Counted from the stretch's first letter, positions 1 through 6,472 are shown. The stretch is 12,906 nucleotides of DNA from Candidatus Krumholzibacteriia bacterium (GCA_029863355.1 JAOTVO010000046.1:1-12906), one strand, 5' to 3'. Notes: generated by a model from the letters alone, not told the origin. Numbers and translations are program-made.

Positions 1-2
1 CG

Positions 3-1481
3 CGCGCCAACGTGCTGCTCTTCGTGCCGGTGGCACTGGCGTGGATCGTGTGGGTGTCGCAGCGCGGCGTGCGGTCGCGGCGCGCGGTGGCGTTCGCCGC
101 TTCCACGGCGGTCTTCGTGCTCCTGGCTGCGGTGCACAACTTCGTGGCCAGCCGCGACTTCGTTCTGGTCACGGCCAACGCGGGGCTCAACTTCTACATC
201 GGCAACAGCCGCATATCGCAGGGCACCTTCTTTCCGCCGCACAACGTCGATTTCGAGGATCCCACATCGAGCACCTACGTCGAGCGCGAGATGGGGCGGG
301 ACATGCGTCCCTCGGAGATCTCGCGCTACTGGTTCGACCGCACGCTCGACGACATGGCGAACGAGCCAGGGCGGGCGGCGGCGCGCTTTGCGCGCAAGGC
401 GGCGATGTTCGTCAACGGCTACGAGATTCCGCAAATAGAGAGCTTCGACATCGCGCGCGGGGAGTCGCGCATGCTGCGCGTGCTCTTCGTGCGCTACTGG
501 TGGCTGGGGGCGCTGGCGCTGGTGGGCGTGCTCTTGAGCCTGGCCTCGTGGCGGCGGTACGCGCTGCTCTTGGGCTTCGTGGGTGCCTACGCCGCCTCCA
601 TCGTCGCCTTCTTCGTGACGGCGCGCTATCGCGTGCAGATCGCGCCGGTGGTCGCACTCTTCGCCGGGCACGCGCTCGTCTCCGTGCTTCCCGGTGCGCT
701 GGCGTCGGTGCGCCGCGCGGCCGCCTTCGCCGGCCTTCTCATGGTAGTGCTCGCGCTCACGCACCCTGCGATCTTCGCGTGGGACCCGGGCGAGCTCTAC
801 TTCCGCGAACACGTCCACCGCGCGCGCCGGCTGGGCGAGCTGCGCCGCTACCCCGAGGCGCTAGGCGAGATCGACCACGCCATCGCGCTCTTTCCCGATT
901 ACGCCGAGGGCTACGTGCACCGCGCCGTCATCCACAAGGCGAGCGGTGACCTCTTCAAGACCACCGAGGACTACGCGCGTGCCCTCGATCTCGACCCGGG
1001 TCTCGCGTCCGTCCACTACGACCTCGCGCAGACGCTGCGCCGCCTCAACCTGGACGAGGAGGCGGTCGCCGCCTACGAGGCCGCGGTGCGGGCCGACCCG
1101 CTTATGATCCAGGCCTACAACAACCTCGGCGTCGCCTACCGCGACCTCGGGCGCAACGAAGCGGCCGCGGCCACGTTCCGGCGAGCCATCGAGATCGACC
1201 CCAAGTACGTGAAAGGCTACAACAACCTCGGCGCGTGTCTGGCCGAGATGGATCGCCTCGATGCGGCCATCTCCACCTTTGAAGAGGCGATCGAACGCTT
1301 TCCCGACTACGCCAACTCCTACAAGAACCTCGCCATGGCCTACGCGCAGACGCAGCGCGCCCGCGATGCCGCGCACGCCATGGAGAGCTACCTCCGCCTG
1401 GCCCCGCAGGACGCCGCCGCGCGCGCGTGGCTCGAGAGGCTCTACGTGGCCGTGCGGGCGGATACCACGTCGGGCCGCTGA
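3..1481 (+). CDS. GT-C/GT39-like membrane glycosyltransferase fused to C-terminal TPRs (5' partial)
   Basis: The frame is open from the first bases, and the first residues (RANVLLFVPVALAW) look like the A-R-P-N-x-L-L-F segment inside a polytopic PMT/ArnT-like glycosyltransferase, so the true start lies upstream. Counting from the GTG at 12, residues 1-255 hold hydrophobic helices at about 1-15, 25-45, 160-178, 183-202, 208-228 and 235-250. A loop at 55-75 (NAGLNFYIGN, then PP) and a TARYR motif near 203-207 are typical of dolichyl-phosphate-sugar type enzymes of this fold. From about 262 to 480 there are about six TPR units (repeated YNNLG, A-x-x-x-F-x-x-A-I-x-x-x-P). I infer an inner-membrane enzyme moving sugars from a lipid carrier, with the TPR part as a docking module. 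The catalytic N-terminus is not in the window, so substrate cannot be judged. The stop TGA directly abuts the stop of the convergent gene at 1482. Confidence 0.8.
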   Translation, partial: RANVLLFVPVALAWIVWVSQRGVRSRRAVAFAASTAVFVLLAAVHNFVASRDFVLVTANAGLNFYIGNSRISQGTFFPPHNVDFEDPTSSTYVEREMGRDMRPSEISRYWFDRTLDDMANEPGRAAARFARKAAMFVNGYEIPQIESFDIARGESRMLRVLFVRYWWLGALALVGVLLSLASWRRYALLLGFVGAYAASIVAFFVTARYRVQIAPVVALFAGHALVSVLPGALASVRRAAAFAGLLMVVLALTHPAIFAWDPGELYFREHVHRARRLGELRRYPEALGEIDHAIALFPDYAEGYVHRAVIHKASGDLFKTTEDYARALDLDPGLASVHYDLAQTLRRLNLDEEAVAAYEAAVRADPLMIQAYNNLGVAYRDLGRNEAAAATFRRAIEIDPKYVKGYNNLGACLAEMDRLDAAISTFEEAIERFPDYANSYKNLAMAYAQTQRARDAAHAMESYLRLAPQDAAARAWLERLYVAVRADTTSGR

Positions 1482-2144
1482 CTAGCGCAGGTCGAGCACG
1501 AGCCCCAGCGCGATCTCCCCGAAGAGTGGGTTGGTGTCGCCGGCGGTAAAACCGTAGTAGAGGTCGAAGGGGGAGGCGCTGTTGTGGAAGTAGTGGAGGG
1601 TCGCGCCGACGTCGAGGTTGAGCGTGCGCGTGAAGCGGAACATGGCGCCGATCGTGGCGTTGCCGCCGAGGTGCTGGTCGCTGAAGACGTCGGACTCGAC
1701 CCCGGTCGTCCAGGGAATGCTCACCGAGTAGATGCCGGCGCCCACGCCCCCGTAACCCGTCCACAGCTCCGAGAGGTTGCCTGTGTACTGCAAACCGACC
1801 GTGATGTAGAGGATGCGCATCTCGGTCTCGATACCGTCCACGAGGAAGATCGCGTACTTGCCGCCCACGGCGCCGACCTGCGGGGCGAGCTCGGGACGTT
1901 GGAGGTCGCCCATGCCGATCGCGCCGAGTTGAAACTGGAAGTATAAGCCGCTCTGCAGGTGCTCCGCGAAGTGCAGGGTGAGGTTGCCGCCGTCACCGTA
2001 GGAGTCGCGCAGCCCGCCGGCGGAAAGGATGTAGCCGAAGCGCGCGCCGAGCCGCTCGCGCGGCGGCGCCTGCGCGAACGCGCCGGCGGACACCACGCCG
2101 ACGAGAAAGAGAGCGAGGGCGGGCGCGAGGGGGAGTCGCTCCAT
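1482..2144 (-). CDS. Outer-membrane beta-barrel protein of unknown function
   Basis: A 220-residue protein with a clear Sec signal peptide: basic start (MER), hydrophobic core at about 6-22, and an A-F-A cleavage site before Q25. The mature part alternates short amphipathic strands rich in Gly, Tyr, Phe and Leu (for example GLYFQFQLG, LYITVGLQY, YGGVGAGIYSV, LDVGATLHYF), the pattern of an 8- to 10-strand barrel of the OmpA/OmpW/porin_family size class. It ends in L-D-L-R rather than the usual terminal Phe or Trp, so insertion by BamA is less certain from the C-terminus. No peptidoglycan-binding domain follows. The start ATG has no Shine-Dalgarno, and a -10 TAGATT lies 6 nt upstream, so a leaderless mRNA is likely. 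The gene runs convergently into the glycosyltransferase with no space between. I do not recognise a specific family. Confidence 0.75.
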   Translation of the reverse strand: MERLPLAPALALFLVGVVSAGAFAQAPPRERLGARFGYILSAGGLRDSYGDGGNLTLHFAEHLQSGLYFQFQLGAIGMGDLQRPELAPQVGAVGGKYAIFLVDGIETEMRILYITVGLQYTGNLSELWTGYGGVGAGIYSVSIPWTTGVESDVFSDQHLGGNATIGAMFRFTRTLNLDVGATLHYFHNSASPFDLYYGFTAGDTNPLFGEIALGLVLDLR

Positions 2145-2150
2145 GACGAG

Positions 2151-2179
2151 AATCTAATGCCGCGCGCCCATGCGGTAAA
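2151..2179 (-). promoter_or_regulatory. Sigma70-type promoter of the beta-barrel gene, predicted leaderless
   Basis: Read on the minus strand, TTTACC (2174-2179) is followed after 17 nt by TAGATT (2151-2156). These match the -35 and -10 consensus at 4/6 and 5/6. The start codon at 2144 lies 6 nt beyond the -10, so transcription should begin at or within a base or two of the ATG. There is no purine-rich Shine-Dalgarno in between. Confidence 0.6.
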
Positions 2180-2211
2180 GCGCGTTCTGGCGCCGCGCAC
2201 GCATGAGCCCG

Positions 2212-2217
2212 TATAAT
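2212..2217 (+). promoter_or_regulatory. Perfect -10 hexamer (TATAAT) in front of the methyltransferase gene
   Basis: TATAAT matches the -10 consensus exactly in a GC-rich background. It ends 7 nt before the ATG at 2225, so the expected transcription start coincides with the start codon. No Shine-Dalgarno is present. No convincing -35 sits 16-18 nt upstream, the best match (TTCTGG, 2185-2190) being 21 nt away. The site shares an 80-bp divergent gap with the promoter of the beta-barrel gene. Confidence 0.5.
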
Positions 2218-2224
2218 CGGTGCC

Positions 2225-3034
2225 ATGGAGACGGAGGATCGGGCGCACGTCGACGCCTGGGACGAGCGCTACCGGCGTTACCAGGATGCGCTGGCCACGC
2301 GCTTTCTGCTGCCGGCGCTCGCCGAGTGGGGTGTGCGCGTCGAAGGGCGCCGCGTGCTCGAGGTGGGCAGCGGCGACGGCGGCTGTGCCGCCGCCTTCGC
2401 GCGCGCGGGCGCGCGCGTGACGGCCTTCGACATCGACGAGCGGCTGGTGCGCATCGCCGCCGCGCTGGACCGCCGCGAGGACGTGAGCGTGCGCGTGCAC
2501 GTGGGCGATGTGGGCGACGCGTCCGCGTCCTTCTGGAGCGAGGGCCCCTTCGACGTCGTGCTCATGCGCGACGTGGTGGAGCACATCGCCGACCTCGCCG
2601 GCGCGCTCGCCATCGTGCGCGGGCACCTGTCCCCGGGTGGCGTCGTCTTCGTGGTGTTTCCCCCCTACTACTCGCCCTACGGGGCGCACCAGCAGATCCT
2701 CCCGCGCCGCACGTTCGCGGGCGTTCCCTACAACAAGCTCCCGTTCCTGCATCTCCTGCCCGATGCCCTCTTTCTGCGCCTGGCGGCGGGTGATGCGCAC
2801 GCGCAGCGCGAGGTCGCGCGCCTGCACGGGATCCGGCTGACGCTGGCGGGGTTCGAGAAGCGCGTGCGCGCCGCGGGTCTGCGCGTGCGGCACGAGCGGC
2901 TCTACCTGTCGCGGCCTTCCTTCGCGCTGCGCTACGGCGCACCCGTGATCCGCGCCGGGCTCCTGGGGAGGATACCGGGGCTGCGCGAGTTGGCGGTGAC
3001 GGCGGGATACTTCCTCTTGGAGGAAGTTACTTGA
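2225..3034 (+). CDS. Class I SAM-dependent methyltransferase
   Basis: A 269-residue protein with a Rossmann-type methyltransferase core. Motif I is VLEVGSGDGG (residues 44-53), the acidic residue after strand 2 is in TAFDID (66-71), and the motif IV-like segment is FDVVLMRDVVEHI (109-121). This is the methyltransferase-11/UbiE-like layout used for small molecules, lipids or sugars. After the core comes VFPPYYSPYGAHQQ (142-156 region) and a Pro/Tyr-rich lid (VPYNKLPFLHLLP), a pattern I associate with methyltransferases near polysaccharide and glycosyltransferase genes; the substrate is unknown. The last about 40 residues are mildly hydrophobic (LLGRIPGL, VTAGYFLL) and could touch the membrane. 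No signal peptide, so cytoplasmic. The start is the first ATG in frame and fits the TATAAT 7 nt upstream. The 3' end overlaps the end of the convergent glycosidase gene by 8 nt. Confidence 0.85.
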   Translation: METEDRAHVDAWDERYRRYQDALATRFLLPALAEWGVRVEGRRVLEVGSGDGGCAAAFARAGARVTAFDIDERLVRIAAALDRREDVSVRVHVGDVGDASASFWSEGPFDVVLMRDVVEHIADLAGALAIVRGHLSPGGVVFVVFPPYYSPYGAHQQILPRRTFAGVPYNKLPFLHLLPDALFLRLAAGDAHAQREVARLHGIRLTLAGFEKRVRAAGLRVRHERLYLSRPSFALRYGAPVIRAGLLGRIPGLRELAVTAGYFLLEEVT

Positions 3035-4802
3035 CGACGGTCATCTTGCGCGTGCGCACGATCTCGCCGTCGAAGACGTAGCGGTAGAAGTAGACGCCCG
3101 AGACGACGCGACGGCCGTGGACGTCGGTCCCGTCCCACGAGGCCGAGTGCGCGCCCGCGCTCACCACGCCGTCCACCAGCCGGCGCACCAGGGCGCCGTC
3201 GGCGTCGTAGATGTCGATACGCGCCATACCCGCGCGCGGCGTCTCGTAGGCAATCACGGTGGTCGGGTTGAACGGGTTGGGACGGTTCTGCTCCAGGCGG
3301 GGCGCGGCGGGTGCCAAGGGCGAGAGCTCGGACGGCGGGGAGAATACGCGCTTCTTGGTGCCTCCTTCGCTGCTGCCCAACGGCGGTCCCACGACGGCGT
3401 TGGATTCGACGATGTCGTCGACGTTGATGTGCCCGAACGCCGCGGTGGAGAGATCGGCAATCTCGACGTAGACGCTGCGCCCGGTGAGGAGCCGCGTATC
3501 CCAGTAGCGGCGGTCCATCTCGTCGTCGTTGCGCCCCGTCTCCTTGAACAGCACCGCGCCGGTGGCGGCGTCGACCAGCGCCACGTAGCACTCGTCGGGG
3601 AAGTCGCCGCCGCCGACGAGCAGGCTGATCGACTTAGCGGTGAGGGAGAACGTGCGCGAACGCATGATGCCCGTGCGCGCCTCGCCCTGGATCCCTCCCG
3701 GAAAGCCGAAGCCCATGGGTCCCGAGTACGCCTCGTAGGTACCCACCCAGCAGTCTCCCTCGTAGGTCGCGGCCACGTCCTCGTTGCGCACGTAGGGGTT
3801 GTTGCCGAACGTCGGCTGGAAGGGGAATGCGTTGCCAGTCACCACGTCCCAGTCGGCCTCGAGCGGCCAGGGCTTGTACGGTGCGGGGATGTCGCTCGTC
3901 CAGCTCAATGTGTCGAAGCGGATGACGTAGCGAAACAGCCCGTGGTTGTCGTTGTAGACGTTGTGCCTGGAGAAGATCTCCTCGCCGCCCTCGGTGAGGG
4001 AGACCTGTGCCGCGTGCCCGGTATCGATGAGACGGCGATTGCTGATGTCCCAACCGCTGAAGAGCGAGTCCGAAGACATGTGCGAGGTGCCGAATACTGT
4101 TTCCTCGGTGAAGAACATGTGGAACTTGCCCGCTCGCTCCTTGAGGAACACCGACTCCATGACGTGCCAGGTGTCGTGCACGTACAGCGGGCCGATGTCG
4201 GTCCAGTTGACCAGATCCGGCGACTCGGCGCACGCGACGGCGCCCTTGTTCGTGTTGGTCTTGGCGGTGAGGAGCATGTAATACTTGCCGCCGTACGCGA
4301 ACACGTGGGGGTCGCGCCCGTGCGTGAAGTAATCGGGGCTCCACTCGGCCCAGGCGGGGTCGGGGTGGTACATGGGCCAGGGGAGCTTGGACCAGTTGAC
4401 GAGGTTGACGCTGAGCGCCACGCCCGTCTCCTGTGAGTTTGCCGAGTTGACGCCCGTGTAATAGAGGAACCAGGTGGAGCCGCTGAACCAGAGGTGCGGC
4501 GCCCACAGCGCCTTCGCATCGAACGAGCCGGCCGGCCCCGGCTGGAGGATCGGGGGCTGGAGCGTCCAGTGCACGAGGTCCGCCGACGTGGCGTGGCCGA
4601 TGTTGACGGCAGGGTTACCGCGCAGGTAGTAGAGGTGGAACAGGCCGTTCTTCTGGAAGAGGTAGTGGTCGAGAACGGGGTATCCGAGCTCGCTGAAGTA
4701 CTTCTGCTCAAAATCGAAACGGACGAGCGCGCGCGCCGGCTGCGCGGCGCCGCAGGCGATCACGATGACTAGCAAACTGCGCAGGAAGCGGATCGAGATC
4801 AT
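3027..4802 (-). CDS. Secreted five-bladed-propeller glycoside hydrolase (GH32/GH43-like) with C-terminal sorting domain
   Basis: A 591-residue protein. Signal peptide at 1-25, hydrophobic core 9-16, likely cut after A-R-A; V14-I15-A16-C17 also resembles a lipobox, so lipoprotein processing is not excluded. Residues about 40-345 form a clan GH-F/J-like propeller: candidate nucleophile D45 (LDHYLFQ), WAPHLWF (100-106), GRDPHVF with the RDP motif at 163-165, and candidate acid/base E216 (MESVF). Residues about 365-465 form a beta-sandwich like the one appended to levanases and GH32 enzymes (SLLVGGG, ETGRN, GHINVDDI). A linker leads to a FlgD-like/Por sorting domain at 503-591 (NRPNPFNPTT, then SGVYFYR), which sends proteins through type IX secretion to the cell surface. 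It probably cleaves fructan-, arabinan- or related glycans outside the cell; the substrate cannot be assigned. Sampled lines inside the gene are about 55-57% GC against over 70% around it. Confidence 0.85.
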   Translation of the reverse strand: MISIRFLRSLLVIVIACGAAQPARALVRFDFEQKYFSELGYPVLDHYLFQKNGLFHLYYLRGNPAVNIGHATSADLVHWTLQPPILQPGPAGSFDAKALWAPHLWFSGSTWFLYYTGVNSANSQETGVALSVNLVNWSKLPWPMYHPDPAWAEWSPDYFTHGRDPHVFAYGGKYYMLLTAKTNTNKGAVACAESPDLVNWTDIGPLYVHDTWHVMESVFLKERAGKFHMFFTEETVFGTSHMSSDSLFSGWDISNRRLIDTGHAAQVSLTEGGEEIFSRHNVYNDNHGLFRYVIRFDTLSWTSDIPAPYKPWPLEADWDVVTGNAFPFQPTFGNNPYVRNEDVAATYEGDCWVGTYEAYSGPMGFGFPGGIQGEARTGIMRSRTFSLTAKSISLLVGGGDFPDECYVALVDAATGAVLFKETGRNDDEMDRRYWDTRLLTGRSVYVEIADLSTAAFGHINVDDIVESNAVVGPPLGSSEGGTKKRVFSPPSELSPLAPAAPRLEQNRPNPFNPTTVIAYETPRAGMARIDIYDADGALVRRLVDGVVSAGAHSASWDGTDVHGRRVVSGVYFYRYVFDGEIVRTRKMTVVK

Positions 4803-4812
4803 ATTTGGCGCA

Positions 4813-4855
4813 CCCCGGCGTCGCGCCGCCGCGCTGCGCCGTCTCCGCGCCGGGG
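4813..4855 (-). other. Inverted repeat in the leader of the glycosidase gene covering its weak Shine-Dalgarno
   Basis: CCCCGGCG (4813-4820) and CGCCGGGG (4848-4855) are perfect 8-bp complements separated by 27 nt. On the glycosidase mRNA the arm nearer the start contains the only Shine-Dalgarno-like sequence (GGGGTG, complement of 4811-4816), about 8 nt before the ATG. Folding would hide the ribosome site. In GC-rich DNA such pairs arise by chance fairly often. Confidence 0.35.
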
Positions 4856-4928
4856 AGTTGGTAGACCTTCGTCGTTGCGTCCGCTACGGGGGTGAGGGCC
4901 GAGACCCCGCGGCTCGCCCTGAACCCGT

Positions 4929-4957
4929 AGTCTATCAGTGGCTCACCGCCCTGGCAA
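4929..4957 (-). promoter_or_regulatory. Sigma70-type promoter for the glycosidase gene
   Basis: On the minus strand TTGCCA (4952-4957) is followed by exactly 17 nt and then TAGACT (4929-4934). These match TTGACA at 5/6 and TATAAT at 4/6. Transcription would start near 4922 and give a leader of about 120 nt before the ATG at 4802. The gap from 4803 to 4991 otherwise holds the leader inverted repeat and the upstream region of the M50 protease gene, for which I see no strong forward promoter. Confidence 0.55.
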
Positions 4958-4977
4958 GCCGGGCGGGACGGGGCGAT

Positions 4978-4984
4978 AGGGGAG
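4978..4984 (+). promoter_or_regulatory. Strong Shine-Dalgarno of the M50 protease gene
   Basis: AGGGGAG lies 7 nt before the ATG at 4992, an ideal spacing. It fixes the start and contrasts with the Shine-Dalgarno-free starts at 2144, 2225 and 6483. Confidence 0.7.
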
Positions 4985-4991
4985 CGCGCTG

Positions 4992-5684
4992 ATGCGCTAC
5001 ACGGTCGGTGCGGGCACCTACTTCGGCATCCCCGTCCGCATCCATTGGACGTTCCCGCTCGTCCTGGCCGCTCTGGGAGCCGAGGCCCGAATCGCGGGGA
5101 CGTGGGCCGACGCCGTCCGCGTGGTGGGGCTGGTGGCGGCCGTGTTTCTGTGCGTTGTCCTGCACGAGCTCGGCCACGGGCTGGCCGCCCGCCGGTACGG
5201 CATAAAGGTACGAGACATCGTGCTCCTGCCCATCGGTGGGATGGCGCGTGCGGAGCGCATTCCGGAGCGCCCGGGTGAGGAGATCGTGGTGGCCCTCGCC
5301 GGGCCGGCGGTCAACTTTGCGCTCGCCGCCCTGCTGGGAGCCACGGTGGTGCTCGTGGGGGCGCCGGCGACCGTCGGCGCGCACCCGCTCACCGACCTGC
5401 TCGCCGTCAACCTGGTGATCGGCACCTTCAACCTCACCCCCGCATACCCCATGGACGGAGGACGCGTGCTGCGCGCGCTGCTGGCGCTTCGATTCCCGTA
5501 TCGACGCGCCACGGCCGTCGCGCGCGCAGTGGGGCAGTCGATCGCCCAGGCCTTCGTCGTGATCGGATTCGTCGACCCGTCCTTCGCCGTGCTGCCGCTG
5601 ATCGCCGTCTTCATCTTCGTGGGCGCCGCGCGCGAGGAGCAAGCGATCCGCGCGCGGCCCGCGGCTCCCGCCGAGGGCGCGTGA
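4992..5684 (+). CDS. M50 family (site-2 protease/SpoIVFB-like) membrane metalloprotease without CBS domain
   Basis: A 230-residue polytopic membrane protein. The zinc site HELGH is at residues 58-62 inside a hydrophobic helix (about 45-65). The third ligand motif is NLTP...MDGG (147-157, D155), the NPxPxxxxDGG-type loop of intramembrane proteases. The N-terminus (GIPVRIHWTFPLVL) and the LLPIGGMARAERIP segment (78-91) are typical of the SpoIVFB/Rip3-like group. The remaining hydrophobic stretches lie at about 18-30, 98-125, 135-147 and 185-215. Family members usually carry a C-terminal pair of CBS domains (about 370 residues in all); this one stops after the last membrane helix with a short Ala/Pro tail, so it cannot sense nucleotides through CBS. 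The role would be cleavage of a membrane-bound substrate such as an anti-sigma factor. The substrate is unknown, and no sigma or anti-sigma gene is adjacent in the window. Confidence 0.9.
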   Translation: MRYTVGAGTYFGIPVRIHWTFPLVLAALGAEARIAGTWADAVRVVGLVAAVFLCVVLHELGHGLAARRYGIKVRDIVLLPIGGMARAERIPERPGEEIVVALAGPAVNFALAALLGATVVLVGAPATVGAHPLTDLLAVNLVIGTFNLTPAYPMDGGRVLRALLALRFPYRRATAVARAVGQSIAQAFVVIGFVDPSFAVLPLIAVFIFVGAAREEQAIRARPAAPAEGA

Positions 5685-5812
5685 CGCCCGTCCGTCCCGC
5701 GTCGCGCCGCCGGCGCCTCCCGGCAAGGGGACGCGGGCACGCGATCCGCCCCGACGGTATGCGATTTGCTCGCCCTGGAAAGAAGCCCGAAACGACGCGA
5801 ATCGAAGGGCAT

Positions 5813-5831
5813 ACTGCGCTGTTCCCGCAGT
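5813..5831. other. Short dyad (ACTGCG-N7-CGCAGT) upstream of the small TPR gene
   Basis: Perfect 6-bp arms with a 7-nt centre lie about 45 nt before the ATG at 5876 in the 191-bp gap that follows the protease gene. A weak -10-like CATACT (5810-5815) overlaps the left arm. It could be an operator or a small transcript hairpin; there is no T-run, so it is not a typical terminator. The rest of the gap shows nothing recognisable except the Shine-Dalgarno GGGAGA at 5863-5868. Confidence 0.3.
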
Positions 5832-5875
5832 GGGACATTGCAGAGTACGCATTGGCAACCTCGGGAGACACGACC

Positions 5876-6367
5876 ATGGAAACGCTGACCGCCGCCTCCT
5901 TGTCCGAAACCCACGAGTCGAAGGTACTCTACAACCAGGCGCTGGAGATGCTCAGCCGCAGTCACATACGCGGCGCGATAAAGCACCTCGAGGAAGCGCT
6001 GCAGATTTCTCCGAACAATGCGACGTACCTGTCCCATTACGGACTGTGTGTCGCCATTGACCGCGAGGACTACGACGCGGCCGTCAAGCTCTGCGAGCGC
6101 GCGTTGAAGATCGATCCCAAGGACGTGGTGAGCCGCGTGAACCTGGGCAAGGTCTACCGCATGCAGGGCGACAACACCGCCGCCTACGACGAGTTTCTCC
6201 GGGCTTGGAAGGCGGACAAGTCGCACCCGGCACCGGCGTCCGAGCTCTCGCGTATGGGCATCCGGCGCCCACCGATCGTCCCTTTCCTGTCGCGGTCGCA
6301 CTGGCTCAACGTCAAGCTGGGGCGGCTGCGCGCCCGGCTCAACCGCGGCCTGCAGGGCCGACTCTAA
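5876..6367 (+). CDS. Small soluble TPR protein
   Basis: A 163-residue protein with about three tetratricopeptide repeats between residues 16 and 125 (units around YNQALEML, ATYLSHYGLCVAI and VSRVNLGKVY, each closed by an A-L-x-I-x-P turn). The conserved tail (RMGIRRPPIVPFLSR, then LNVKLGRLR) resembles the end of a TPR family found in other environmental bacteria. There is no signal peptide or membrane helix, so it is likely a cytoplasmic scaffold. The frame is open from 5681, but I chose the ATG at 5876 because GGGAGA sits 7 nt upstream and the upstream residues are Arg/Pro-rich and low in complexity. An in-frame ATG at 5759 is the alternative. One sampled line inside the gene (6001-6060) is only about 52% GC. 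It may be read through from the protease gene, and it ends before the terminator at 6391. Confidence 0.8.
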   Translation: METLTAASLSETHESKVLYNQALEMLSRSHIRGAIKHLEEALQISPNNATYLSHYGLCVAIDREDYDAAVKLCERALKIDPKDVVSRVNLGKVYRMQGDNTAAYDEFLRAWKADKSHPAPASELSRMGIRRPPIVPFLSRSHWLNVKLGRLRARLNRGLQGRL

Positions 6368-6390
6368 CGCGCCGACCGGGGTTTGCGATG

Positions 6391-6425
6391 GGGCCTGCCG
6401 TCGAGAGACGGCCGGCCCTTTTTTT
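6391..6425 (+). terminator. Strong intrinsic terminator after the small TPR gene
   Basis: Arms 6391-6402 and 6407-6418 pair at 11 of 12 positions (one T/C mismatch) around a GAGA tetraloop, followed at once by seven T residues (6419-6425). It separates the protease/TPR unit from the operon that starts at 6483. It is the only textbook terminator I see in the window. Confidence 0.9.
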
Positions 6426-6442
6426 CGGGTGGTACTACGGGC

Positions 6443-6472
6443 GTGCCAGAGGCGGCCGGGAGACGGTATATT
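6443..6472 (+). promoter_or_regulatory. Promoter of the TPR lipoprotein operon, predicted near-leaderless
   Basis: GTGCCA (6443-6448, 4/6 to the -35) is followed after 18 nt by TATATT (6467-6472, 5/6 to the -10). The ATG at 6483 lies 10 nt past the -10, so the leader should be only about 3-5 nt. There is no Shine-Dalgarno. The promoter sits just after the terminator, as expected for a new operon. Confidence 0.6.

Noticed and set aside
3117..4436. 439-residue plus-strand open frame opposite the glycosidase
   Set aside because: The minus-strand frame has a signal peptide, catalytic motifs and a sorting domain; the plus-strand product is a Val/Gly/Arg/His-rich shadow.
4813..4855. Intrinsic terminator in the divergent gap
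   Set aside because: The inverted repeat has a 27-nt loop and no T-run on either side, so a terminator is unlikely.
4765..4992. 75-residue open frame across the divergent gap whose TGA overlaps the protease ATG
   Set aside because: The TGATG junction invites translational coupling, but the start lies antisense inside the glycosidase signal peptide and the product is a basic low-complexity peptide. The protease has its own strong Shine-Dalgarno.
5681..5875. N-terminal extension of the small TPR protein up to 5681
   Set aside because: The added residues are Arg/Pro-rich without structure, and a good Shine-Dalgarno points to the ATG at 5876.
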